Positions 1 through 5,740 are shown, counted from the first letter of the stretch. The stretch is 9,076 nt of DNA from Chloroflexota bacterium (GCA_002696685.1 NZSI01000030.1:21437-30512); one strand, 5' to 3'. A program made the numbers and translations. The notes: generated by a model not told the origin, from the sequence alone.

Positions 1-1
1 G

Positions 2-97
2 CCAGAATCTGCTCAGGCTGGTGGCAGATATCCCGATAAGCTCACCGAAGCGCTATCTCTCGTCCCAGATATTGTTTCTAAGTCTCTAAAGGGATGA
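2..97 (+). CDS. alaS: Alanyl-tRNA synthetase, C-terminal end (partial)
   Basis: The frame open from the left edge encodes 31 residues beginning PESAQAGGRYPDKL and stops at TGA 95-97. It matches the extreme C-terminus of bacterial AlaRS, where a glycine-rich stretch followed by R-P-D/E-x-A-Q-A/G-G-G and a short helix (here TEALSLVPDIVSKSLKG) closes the C-Ala domain. That domain helps AlaRS, the cytosolic enzyme that charges tRNA-Ala, to dimerise and bind tRNA. Only the tail is visible; the catalytic and editing domains lie to the left. The stop overlaps the ruvX start as ATGA, so the two genes are very likely co-transcribed and translationally coupled. The alaS-ruvX adjacency, also known from other bacteria, supports both calls. 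Confidence 0.85.
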   Translation, partial: PESAQAGGRYPDKLTEALSLVPDIVSKSLKG

Positions 98-528
98 TAA
101 GCCAGCTGAACCAGCCAATTATTGCCCTAGATGTGGGAGACAAGAGGATTGGAGTGGCTATCAGCGACCCGACCCGAACGTTGGCCACCCCTCGATCCGC
201 AATTCCCAGGCAGGGGGCAGAGTCGCAGATATTAAAGCTCAGCCACGACGAAGACGCGTCTCTGATAATTGTAGGGATGCCGTTTTTAGCATCTGGTTGC
301 ATTGGTACTCAGGCAGACAAAACACAACAATTTGTTGCTCATCTCACCAAAATAACTGGACTCAAAATTGAAACTGTAGACGAGCGGCTATCCACGGTGG
401 AGGCTCGAAAACGACTGCACGAATCGCCAGGTCGGAAAAATAGAATCAAAAAAGACAAGGGTTTAGTGGACTCGGCTTCTGCAGCTGTTTTACTTCAAAC
501 ATATTTGGACCAGATAGGAACCCGATGA
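94..528 (+). CDS. ruvX: Putative pre-16S rRNA nuclease / Holliday junction resolvase-like YqgF (RuvX)
   Basis: A 144-residue protein of normal length for the YqgF/RuvX family, which has an RNase H-like fold and acts in 16S rRNA 5'-end maturation and possibly on Holliday junctions in the cytosol. The first strand carries ALDVGDKRIGVA with the expected metal-binding Asp13. A second strand reads LIIVGMP (57-63), followed by the conserved G-x-Q-x-x-x-x-x-x-F helix. The third block is VDERLST (95-101) with Asp96 and Glu97, and the C-terminal block VDSASAAVLLQTYL holds the last acidic residue, Asp126. The basic stretch 113-122 just before it is the usual flexible loop. The ATG at 94 overlaps the alaS stop (ATGA), so no separate ribosome site is needed. 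The gene ends one base before the stop of the convergent dehydrogenase. Confidence 0.93.
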   Translation: MISQLNQPIIALDVGDKRIGVAISDPTRTLATPRSAIPRQGAESQILKLSHDEDASLIIVGMPFLASGCIGTQADKTQQFVAHLTKITGLKIETVDERLSTVEARKRLHESPGRKNRIKKDKGLVDSASAAVLLQTYLDQIGTR

Positions 529-529
529 A

Positions 530-1546
530 CTACAGCTTAACTACCATCTGTACCTGAGTTGACGGCTGGCACAACGCTTCAAACGCTTGTTGAATATCTT
601 CTATGTCAATAATGTCCGCATCTAAAATCAAAGGATCAACATTAACCTTCCCCTGAGAAATTAAATCCATCGCGATGGTCCAATCATATGCCTCGGATCC
701 AAACGTAGTATTAAAAGTAACTTCTTTACCAGCCCAATCCACCGGAAGTAAAGGAACCTCTTCCCAAGCCAAAGCTACAAGCATTACATTACCTTGTTTC
801 CTAACAATATCGAACGCTGTTTGGAGAGTGGGTTTGGCAGCTGCACATTCATAAACGACATGAGGGCCTGAACCGTCGGTTAAGGAAATAATAGCCTCAA
901 CAGGATCTTCATTGGTGGGGTCAACAACCGCGTCGGCCCCAAGAGATAAAGCTACGTTTCTTCTTGCCTCCGAAGGTTCGGATACTATGACTTTTCTAGC
1001 CCCAGCTGCTTGAGCTGCCTGCATGCATAGAAGACCTATAGGGCCTGCGCCAAGAACAGCTACAGTATCTCCCAATCTCATTCGTGAAAGCCTAACTGCC
1101 CTGACTACAACCGCACAGGGCTCGACGAGAGTGGCCTGAAGGTCTGTTACGTTTTCTGGAATGGCTGTTGGCGCCCATTCTGTCAGAAGGGTGTATTCGG
1201 CATAACCTCTTTTACGATCGTCTGCAAATCCTTCTAGACGATAGTTGTATTGATCCTGTCGCCTGAGAGGCGCCTCCATACCCGGGGGAGGATTGCCTCC
1301 TCCACCTACGAGCCTGTCCCCGATTTTCCAACGGTCTATCCCAGACCCTATAGCTACAACAGACCCACTAAATTCATGCCCCATAACAGCTCCTGGTGGG
1401 GCTATGTCATATAGGAAGGCATGAACATCAGTACCACAAATAGCACTGTAGCCTACTTTGACCAAAATCTCCCCTGGGCCTGGTTCAGGTATGGGTATAT
1501 CTTCAATGGTAAGCTGCTGAGGTCCTTGATAAACTGCTGCCTTCAT
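530..1546 (-). CDS. Zinc-dependent medium-chain alcohol dehydrogenase (threonine/butanediol dehydrogenase-like)
   Basis: A 338-residue medium-chain dehydrogenase/reductase (MDR). An in-frame TTG at 1582 would add 12 residues, but the ATG at 1546 begins the typical MKAAVYQGPQQL N-terminus and has a GGAGGA ribosome site 4 bases upstream. Catalytic zinc ligands are recognisable: Cys37 in ICGTD, His57 and Glu58 in GHEFSG, and Glu142 in VEPCAV. The Rossmann motif GAGPIG is at 166-171. Glu190 at the end of the next strand favours NAD over NADP. The four structural-zinc cysteines normally found around residues 85-110 are absent; a G/P-rich then charged segment (80-113) takes their place. The substrate cannot be read from the sequence; threonine, butanediol and polyol dehydrogenases are the nearest styles. 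It has its own promoter and a palindrome at the predicted start site, so it is probably not part of the acpP operon. Confidence 0.88.
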   Translation of the reverse strand: MKAAVYQGPQQLTIEDIPIPEPGPGEILVKVGYSAICGTDVHAFLYDIAPPGAVMGHEFSGSVVAIGSGIDRWKIGDRLVGGGGNPPPGMEAPLRRQDQYNYRLEGFADDRKRGYAEYTLLTEWAPTAIPENVTDLQATLVEPCAVVVRAVRLSRMRLGDTVAVLGAGPIGLLCMQAAQAAGARKVIVSEPSEARRNVALSLGADAVVDPTNEDPVEAIISLTDGSGPHVVYECAAAKPTLQTAFDIVRKQGNVMLVALAWEEVPLLPVDWAGKEVTFNTTFGSEAYDWTIAMDLISQGKVNVDPLILDADIIDIEDIQQAFEALCQPSTQVQMVVKL

Positions 1547-1550
1547 GACT

Positions 1551-1556
1551 TCCTCC
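1551..1556 (-). promoter_or_regulatory. Ribosome binding site of the alcohol dehydrogenase
   Basis: On the minus strand GGAGGA lies 4 bases before the ATG at 1546. This strong Shine-Dalgarno match fixes the start at 1546 rather than at the TTG 36 bases upstream. Confidence 0.8.
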
Positions 1557-1597
1557 AACATAAAACATGGCTCATTAACCAACTATGAATAACACTC

Positions 1598-1618
1598 CCG
1601 ACTCGGAAATTTAGTCGG
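1598..1618 (-). promoter_or_regulatory. Palindrome at the adh transcription start (candidate operator)
   Basis: The arms CCGACT and AGTCGG are perfect inverted repeats separated by 9 bases. On the minus strand the left arm begins directly after the TATAAT -10 box, so the predicted transcription start falls inside the palindrome, a usual place for a repressor operator. The same strings, TCCCGACT and AGTCGGA on the plus strand, recur at 3842-3872. No run of T follows the hairpin, which argues against an intrinsic terminator. The operator role is inference. Confidence 0.4.
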
Positions 1619-1647
1619 ATTATATTGGTTAGAGGAAATTTACCCAA
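1619..1647 (-). promoter_or_regulatory. Sigma70-type promoter for the alcohol dehydrogenase
   Basis: Read on the minus strand, TTGGGT (1647-1642), a 17-base spacer and a perfect TATAAT (1624-1619) form a good housekeeping promoter. Transcription would start near 1612, leaving a leader of about 65 bases before the ATG at 1546. It lies about 100 bases downstream of the acpP stop, which supports separate transcription of adh. Confidence 0.55.
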
Positions 1648-1708
1648 ATACCCGGGCCGTCTAACTACACATGCAAACGCGGGCCATCATATTTACAATG
1701 CAACCAAA

Positions 1709-1730
1709 CCAATGATCACAGAATCAATGG
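1709..1730 (-). terminator. Weak hairpin after acpP, possible terminator
   Basis: Beginning 19 bases past the acpP stop, the minus strand can form an 8-bp stem with one mismatch (CCATTGAT / ATCATTGG) around a 6-base loop, followed by TTTGGTT. The stem is AT-rich and the T run is interrupted, so this is at best a weak terminator for the rpmF-fabD-nusB-acpP transcript. No better candidate was seen between acpP and adh. Confidence 0.25.
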
Positions 1731-1749
1731 ATTAAGAGGTAAACTGAGA

Positions 1750-2004
1750 CTATTCTTCTATGCCTTTTTCTCGAAGATAATCTATCGCGGCTTGTACCGT
1801 GGTGATAGACTCAGCTTCTTCATCAGAAATTTCGATTTGAACATCTCCAGAGGAGAATTCCTCCTCGAAGGCCATTATCAACTCCACCAGATCTAGGGAA
1901 TCGGCATTAAGGTCTTCTGTGAAAGAGGCCTCGAGAACGACTTCTGATTCGTCAACACTTAATTTGTCTGCAACAATCTGCTGCACTTGTTCGAGAAGTG
2001 CCAT
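1750..2004 (-). CDS. acpP: Acyl carrier protein
   Basis: An 84-residue, strongly acidic acyl carrier protein. The phosphopantetheine attachment site is Ser36 in the motif [19 protein letters not shown], followed by the second conserved block [21 protein letters not shown]. The holo-protein carries growing acyl chains in type II fatty-acid synthesis in the cytosol. Compared with the usual EEEF-D-IEIPDEEAE stretch, about five extra residues (SSGDV, around 51-55) sit between helix 2 and helix 3, making the protein slightly longer than the common 76-80. The start has an excellent ribosome site. It lies 31 bases after nusB and two genes after fabD, whose product loads malonyl groups onto ACP, so joint expression makes sense. 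The ACP call is secure. Confidence 0.96.
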   Translation of the reverse strand: MALLEQVQQIVADKLSVDESEVVLEASFTEDLNADSLDLVELIMAFEEEFSSGDVQIEISDEEAESITTVQAAIDYLREKGIEE

Positions 2005-2007
2005 CTA

Positions 2008-2016
2008 ATCACCTCC
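2008..2016 (-). promoter_or_regulatory. Very strong ribosome binding site of acpP
   Basis: On the minus strand GGAGGTGAT matches nine consecutive bases of the anti-Shine-Dalgarno complement and ends 3 bases before the ATG. It is the strongest ribosome site in the window, fitting a highly expressed ACP, and it fixes the start at 2004. Confidence 0.85.
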
Positions 2017-2035
2017 AAGTTTTTTCTATTCACTA

Positions 2036-2470
2036 CTATGAATTTAATTTAGGTATGGCGGCTACAAAAGAGCCTAGGACTCCGTTAACGAAGCCAGCTG
2101 AATTCTCTGCACCAAAAGCTTTTGCTAATTCAACCGCCTCATTTATTACCGCCCCTTCTGGAGTCTCTACCGACCATTTTATCTCAGCCAATGCTAATCG
2201 AATAACATTTCTATCGACTACAGCTATCTGTGATATGGGCCAGCTAGGTGCATAATCCGTGATTATACTATCCAGTTCCCCAATATTTACAAGCACATTT
2301 CCTACAAGGTCTGATATGAAGTCTGAGTGTCTGGGCGTAACATCGAGGTCTGCAAACAATTGATCAAGAATTGAAGAGGCCTCATGCTGAACTACGTCCG
2401 TCTCACAGAGTACCTGTAATGCAACTATTCTTGCTTGTCGTCTGTTTGTTATTGCACCAGTTTCAAGCAT
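2036..2470 (-). CDS. nusB: Transcription antitermination factor NusB
   Basis: A 144-residue all-helical NusB. It has the N-terminal RRQARIVALQVLCETD block, the central WPISQIAVVDRNVIRLALAEIKW block and the C-terminal signature INEAVELAKAFGAENSAGFVNGVLG. NusB with NusE (S10) binds boxA RNA and supports antitermination, mainly of rRNA operons, in the cytosol. The length is typical. A TTG two codons upstream (2476) could also start the frame, but the ATG at 2470 is preferred; neither has a clear Shine-Dalgarno, so translation may be weak or coupled. It lies 58 bases after fabD and 31 before acpP on the same strand, an unusual placing between two fatty-acid genes. Confidence 0.93.
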   Translation of the reverse strand: MLETGAITNRRQARIVALQVLCETDVVQHEASSILDQLFADLDVTPRHSDFISDLVGNVLVNIGELDSIITDYAPSWPISQIAVVDRNVIRLALAEIKWSVETPEGAVINEAVELAKAFGAENSAGFVNGVLGSFVAAIPKLNS

Positions 2471-2528
2471 GTTCAACGAATATTAATTTATAAACTGTTT
2501 CAATATCTGGACCAGTTATAGGGCTTTA

Positions 2529-3479
2529 TTAATTTCTACTGAGTGCCAATATCGACTCTATGTCGGAAACACTCGTCACACTGGCACTTTTGTCTATGCG
2601 CTTTACCATCCCACCGAGAGCTTTACCTGGGCCAATTTCAAGGAAATTTGTTACACCTGACTTGATCATGAAATCAACAGTTCTCTTCCATTGGACACAT
2701 CCCGAAATTTGGTTGATAAGTTCTTCCCTAATTTCCTCCGAAGTTTTCAAAGGCTGGCCGGTGCAATTGGCTATGATAGGTACCCTGGGAGTCTTGAAGT
2801 CAACGTTATTCACCGCATCAATTAAACCTGCTTTGGCCGGCTCCATTAGCCCAGAGTGAAAAGCCCCTCCAACCCTTAATGGGATAACTTTTTTAGCTCC
2901 CCTCGCTGAAGCCATGTCCATTGCCCTGGCAACTGCAATTTTTGATCCACTAATCACTATTTGTTCCTGAGTATTTATGTTGGATACAAACGTTCCAGAC
3001 TCTCGAGCAACTTCTTCTAAGACCATCTCATCCAATCCGAGAACTGCTGCCATTGTACCGGGGTTGGAATCACAAGCCTCTTGCATCAACTCCCCCCTCT
3101 TCTGCACGAGTAGAGCAGTGTCGCGAATGCTTAGTACTCCTGCTGCAGCCAAAGCAGTGTATTCGCCTAGACTATGTCCTGCCATTAGCAGAGGTCCGGA
3201 AAGATCTGAATCATTCAAGTGCTCAAGCATAGCCTGCAGACACGCCAAACTAACCGCCATAATTCCTGGTTGAGCGTTCACCGTCTCCCGAAGAGATTCT
3301 TCAGGACCTTCAAACATGATCTGTGATAAAGAGCGCCCAAGTGCGTCATCAACTTCTTCGAAAACAGCCCTACTTGCCTGAGATTTTTCAAACAATTCTA
3401 AACCCATGCCAACAGCTTGGGCACCTTGCCCGGGAAAAAGATAAGCAGTCTTAGAATCATCAACAAAAGTTAGGGTCAT
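2529..3479 (-). CDS. fabD: Malonyl-CoA:ACP transacylase FabD
   Basis: A 316-residue malonyl transferase of normal length. It moves the malonyl group from CoA to holo-ACP to supply elongation units for fatty-acid synthesis. The oxyanion-hole motif FPGQGAQ is at 15-21. The nucleophile elbow GHSLGEY has Ser103. Arg128 in QKRGELMQ should bind the malonyl carboxylate. His208 in GGAFHSGLM completes the catalytic pair, and the C-terminal FLEIGPGKALGGMVKRI block is intact. AAGGAG lies 6 bases before the ATG at 3479. It follows rpmF after 53 bases and shares its strand with nusB and acpP. No fabH, fabG or fabF is present here, so the rest of the pathway is encoded elsewhere. Confidence 0.96.
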   Translation of the reverse strand: MTLTFVDDSKTAYLFPGQGAQAVGMGLELFEKSQASRAVFEEVDDALGRSLSQIMFEGPEESLRETVNAQPGIMAVSLACLQAMLEHLNDSDLSGPLLMAGHSLGEYTALAAAGVLSIRDTALLVQKRGELMQEACDSNPGTMAAVLGLDEMVLEEVARESGTFVSNINTQEQIVISGSKIAVARAMDMASARGAKKVIPLRVGGAFHSGLMEPAKAGLIDAVNNVDFKTPRVPIIANCTGQPLKTSEEIREELINQISGCVQWKRTVDFMIKSGVTNFLEIGPGKALGGMVKRIDKSASVTSVSDIESILALSRN

Positions 3480-3515
3480 TTATAGCTCCTTGCAAGACCA
3501 AATGTCTATGAGTGC

Positions 3516-3530
3516 CTCCGTAAGACGGAG
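3516..3530 (-). other. Short perfect hairpin between rpmF and fabD
   Basis: CTCCGT and ACGGAG form a 6-bp perfect stem with a 3-base loop, starting just after the rpmF stop. No T run follows, so it does not look like an intrinsic terminator. In this position it could be an RNA-processing or 3'-end-protecting structure that lets rpmF and fabD be expressed at different levels from one transcript. That role is inference. Confidence 0.4.
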
Positions 3531-3532
3531 TG

Positions 3533-3724
3533 CTATAGGGTCTCTTGTGCAGTTTCTATGACGGACCTACCATTATAGGTCCCACATTCCGAACACGCCC
3601 TATGGGGCATTCTCGGACTGTGGCATTGAGGACAGGTAGAAAGAGATGCGGGCTTAATTGCCCGATGCGCGTTCCTACCTCCTTTTCGTTTGCTGGAGTG
3701 TTTCTTTTTGGGAAGTGGTGGCAT
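3533..3724 (-). CDS. rpmF: 50S ribosomal protein L32 (zinc-binding form)
   Basis: A 63-residue, very basic protein. The N-terminal PPLPKKKHSSKRKGGRNAHRA matches the PKRKxSKxRRxxRRAH start of L32. The body CPQCHSPRMPHRACSECGTYNGRSVI carries two CxxC pairs (Cys31/34 and Cys44/47), so this is the zinc-containing version rather than the cysteine-free paralogue. L32 is part of the large ribosomal subunit. The start is at the ATG at 3724, with a modest GAGG 6 bases upstream. The gene heads the rpmF-fabD-nusB-acpP cluster; an rpmF link to fatty-acid genes is widespread in bacteria and is thought to tie membrane synthesis to ribosome production. Confidence 0.95.
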   Translation of the reverse strand: MPPLPKKKHSSKRKGGRNAHRAIKPASLSTCPQCHSPRMPHRACSECGTYNGRSVIETAQETL

Positions 3725-3751
3725 TATAGCCTCGCCTGTTCGCTATTTTTT

Positions 3752-3780
3752 ATTACTTTCTAAAACCACATGAGTAACAA
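3752..3780 (-). promoter_or_regulatory. Possible promoter of the rpmF cluster
   Basis: On the minus strand TTGTTA (3780-3775), a 17-base spacer and AGTAAT (3757-3752) give a poor but correctly spaced sigma70-like site. It would place the start about 20 bases before the rpmF ATG. The -10 box lacks the conserved first TA, so confidence is low. Confidence 0.22.
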
Positions 3781-3841
3781 GTCACTAAATCGCTACTCCG
3801 CCTACAATATCCAACTAGTAAGAGCTCATCGCATTCGAAAA

Positions 3842-3872
3842 AGTCGGAATATTCAATAATACTATCCCGACT
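3842..3872. promoter_or_regulatory. Inverted repeat AGTCGG-N19-CCGACT sharing half-sites with adh
   Basis: AGTCGGA at 3842-3848 and TCCCGACT at 3865-3872 are inverted copies of one half-site. Both exact strings also occur in the adh start-site palindrome (1613-1619 and 1596-1603), but there in the opposite order and closer together. This may be a second binding site for the same regulator. It lies about 120 bases from rpmF and 220 from the flavoprotein gene. Confidence 0.3.
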
Positions 3873-4022
3873 GATCTAACCCCTACGTAACAATATGAAA
3901 AAGATGGAAAGCCCGATTATACTTTTGGTCAGCATTGAGGGTCAATCTAATACAAACCCAAATAAGTAACTTTTTTTCCTGTATTTGTCTACATATTTTA
4001 GCATGCCAACCTCAAACAGGAA

Positions 4023-4051
4023 TTGCCACATCACGCAATGTAATTTACATT
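4023..4051 (+). promoter_or_regulatory. Sigma70-type promoter for the flavoprotein gene
   Basis: TTGCCA (4023-4028), a 17-base spacer and TACATT (4046-4051) make a plausible promoter. Transcription would start near 4058, giving a short leader of about 30 bases that includes the AAGGAG ribosome site at 4077-4082. The -10 box is the right half of a perfect palindrome. Confidence 0.42.
4037..4051. promoter_or_regulatory. 15-bp palindrome AATGTAA-T-TTACATT over the -10 box (candidate operator)
   Basis: Two 7-base arms are perfectly inverted around a single central T. The palindrome covers the predicted -10 box and the preceding spacer, so a bound dimeric regulator would block RNA polymerase. The regulator is not encoded in the window and its family cannot be told from the site alone. 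Confidence 0.45.
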
Positions 4052-4089
4052 TCTGTGCAGTCATCCAATTGGATTGAAGGAGATGGATC

Positions 4090-5574
4090 ATGCAAAACCA
4101 GAACGATTTCGACGTTGTAGTCGTGGGAGCCGGTAGTGCCGCGCTCAACGCAGCCCTATCAGCAAGGGAGCAAGGAAGTAAGGTGCTCGTGTTGGAAAAA
4201 GCCCCAGAACATCTAAGGGGTGGTAATTCCTATTTTACTGGAGGGTTGTTCAGGTTCGCATACAGCGGCTTGGAAGAAATAGTTAATTTGCTGACAGAAA
4301 TAGGGCCAGAAGAGCAAAATAAAATCGATGTGGGCTCATATGATAATTCTGATTTCTATGCCGACGTCATGAGAGTAACTGAAGGTCTATCCAATCCAGA
4401 CATTCTCCAAATTTTAGTATCAGAATCGTATCCAACTATGATCTGGATGAGAGATCAAGGAGTCCCTTGGATTCTTGCATATGGGCGACAGGCATTTGAG
4501 CATGAAGGCAAGCTACGATTCTGGGGCGGCTTGATAGTTGAATCAGTGGGTGGAGGCAAAGGTCTTTCTGATCGATTATTCGAACTTTGTCAGAATGCGG
4601 GTATAGAAGTGCGATATCTGTCAGCCGCTACTGAGCTTAAGACCGATAATAAGGGCAAAATTAGCGGGGTAATTATTAAGGGCCCCGACGGCTATGAGTC
4701 CATTACTTGCAACAGCGTGGTGTTGGCCTGTGGTGGTTTCGAAGCTAACGCAGAAATGCGCACGCGATACCTTGGGCCCGGATGGGAACTGGCAAAAGTA
4801 CGAGGCACGCAATATAACACCGGAGAAGGAATCCAAATGGCACTAGATATCGGGGCTCAATCTCATGGCCATTGGAGCGGATGCCACGCAGTTGCCTGGG
4901 ATCTAAACGCTCCCCCTCATGGTGATCGTAACGTTGCAGACTTGTTCCAGAAACACTCATATCCGTTCGGCTTGATAGTAAATGTCGACGGAAAACGATT
5001 TGTTGACGAGGGAGCAGACTTTAGGAATTACACCTATGCAAAATATGGAAGAGAGATACTCAAACAACCCCAACGGGCTGCTTTCCAACTATTCGATCAA
5101 AAAAGTAAACATTTGCTCCGTGACGAATACTTCATACAGCAAGCCACCATGGTTGAGTCTGACACTATAGAACAGCTGGCTAAGGGACTCGATATAAATG
5201 TTCCTGGTCTAGTAAGAACAATTTCCGACTACAACGACTCTGTTCAGGAGGGAGAATTCAACCCCACTGACTTAGACGGCAAAAGAACTATCGGAATAAC
5301 ACCGCCAAAATCGAACTGGGCTCAAAAATTGGATTCCCCTCCCTACATAGGCTATGCAGTTACCTGTGGTATCACTTTCACGTTCGGAGGACTAAAAATT
5401 GATACTCGTTGCAGGGTTCAGGACACATCGGACGTACCAATACCAGGACTTTATGCCGCTGGTGAGCTCACCGGTGGTCTCTTCTACAATAATTATCCAG
5501 GAGGAGCTGGCCTTATGGCTGGAGCCGTATTTGGCAAAATAGCAGGGAAAGAAGCCGCTCAAAGTTCCGCATAG
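4090..5574 (+). CDS. FAD-dependent tricarballylate dehydrogenase (TcuA)-like flavoprotein
   Basis: A 494-residue, predicted cytosolic FAD flavoprotein of the fumarate reductase/succinate dehydrogenase flavoprotein superfamily. The N-terminal dinucleotide fold reads VVVVGAGSAALNAAL (Gly13, Gly15, with Ala18 in place of the third Gly), and Glu36 in VLEKAPE should hold the FAD ribose. The block EKAPEHLRGGNSYFTGG (36-52) is the TcuA hallmark. GKRFVDEGADFRNYTYAKYG (301-320) carries the substrate-side Arg303, and YAAGELTGGLFYNNYPGGAGLMAGAVFG (455-482) is the C-terminal FAD/substrate motif. TcuA oxidises tricarballylate to cis-aconitate, but homologues with unknown substrates are numerous and no tcuB or transporter is adjacent. 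AAGGAG lies 7 bases before the ATG. The downstream ThDP-enzyme gene suggests a shared acid-degradation role. The family is secure; the substrate is not. Confidence 0.82.
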   Translation: MQNQNDFDVVVVGAGSAALNAALSAREQGSKVLVLEKAPEHLRGGNSYFTGGLFRFAYSGLEEIVNLLTEIGPEEQNKIDVGSYDNSDFYADVMRVTEGLSNPDILQILVSESYPTMIWMRDQGVPWILAYGRQAFEHEGKLRFWGGLIVESVGGGKGLSDRLFELCQNAGIEVRYLSAATELKTDNKGKISGVIIKGPDGYESITCNSVVLACGGFEANAEMRTRYLGPGWELAKVRGTQYNTGEGIQMALDIGAQSHGHWSGCHAVAWDLNAPPHGDRNVADLFQKHSYPFGLIVNVDGKRFVDEGADFRNYTYAKYGREILKQPQRAAFQLFDQKSKHLLRDEYFIQQATMVESDTIEQLAKGLDINVPGLVRTISDYNDSVQEGEFNPTDLDGKRTIGITPPKSNWAQKLDSPPYIGYAVTCGITFTFGGLKIDTRCRVQDTSDVPIPGLYAAGELTGGLFYNNYPGGAGLMAGAVFGKIAGKEAAQSSA

Positions 5575-5591
5575 TGATATTTAACACATTT

Positions 5592-5614
5592 CCCTTGACC
5601 CACTGAGTTAAGGG
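5592..5614 (+). other. 8-bp hairpin after the flavoprotein gene
   Basis: CCCTTGAC and GTTAAGGG can pair over eight positions (one G-T) around a 7-base loop, beginning 17 bases after the flavoprotein stop. No T run follows, so it is not a standard intrinsic terminator, though it could stop readthrough with Rho or protect the 3' end. It overlaps the -35 box of the next gene's candidate promoter. Confidence 0.35.
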
Positions 5615-5623
5615 CCATAGAGT
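5595..5623 (+). promoter_or_regulatory. Sigma70-type promoter for the ThDP enzyme gene
   Basis: TTGACC (5595-5600), a 17-base spacer and TAGAGT (5618-5623) form a good promoter with five of six -35 bases matching. Transcription would begin near 5630, giving a leader of about 110 bases. A second, weaker option is TATAGA at 5696-5701 with CATAAA 17 bases upstream. Confidence 0.45.
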
Positions 5624-5644
5624 ATGTTCCGCTGAAGCACATAC
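5622..5644 (+). promoter_or_regulatory. Inverted repeat GTATGT-N11-ACATAC at the predicted start site
   Basis: Perfect 6-base arms flank an 11-base centre that contains a further GC-TGAA-GC mini-stem. The repeat overlaps the end of the -10 box and the predicted transcription start, so it could be an operator or a 5'-end RNA hairpin. The assignment is tentative. Confidence 0.3.
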
Positions 5645-5740
5645 AAAGCTCATGCTAAGTCGAAGGAAAATGCATAAATTTGTGAACCTATTTACTATAG
5701 ACCTGGCTACGAACTCAACAGAGAAGTAAGGAGAAACCGA

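Larger units (their letters stand above)
3725..4089. other. Divergent intergenic region (365 bp), regulatory
   Basis: This AT-rich gap separates the minus-strand rpmF cluster from the plus-strand flavoprotein gene. It holds candidate promoters for both directions, an inverted repeat at 3842-3872 sharing half-sites with the adh palindrome, and a 15-bp palindrome at 4037-4051. Short open frames exist (for example 3935-4120 plus) but have no convincing ribosome site or family resemblance. No tRNA, riboswitch or small-RNA structure could be recognised by eye. Confidence 0.6.

Noticed and set aside
1547..1582. TTG-initiated N-terminal extension of the alcohol dehydrogenase
   Set aside because: The ATG at 1546 has a strong GGAGGA site and begins the standard MDR N-terminus; the 12 extra residues match nothing in the family.
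2560..3273. Plus-strand open frames of about 100 codons opposite fabD
   Set aside because: They are antisense to a clearly conserved fabD and show no ribosome site or family resemblance.
3511..3534. AGTGC direct repeats flanking the rpmF-fabD hairpin, as a mobile-element target duplication
   Set aside because: The repeats are only five bases, lie 18 bases apart and enclose nothing but a short hairpin; chance is sufficient.
3935..4148. Short overlapping open frames in the rpmF/flavoprotein gap, on both strands
   Set aside because: They have no good ribosome site and no recognisable domain, and they cover a promoter-like AT-rich region and the start of the flavoprotein gene.
5592..5620. Hairpin after the flavoprotein gene as a classic intrinsic terminator
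   Set aside because: The stem pairs well, but the following bases are CCATAGAG with no T run.
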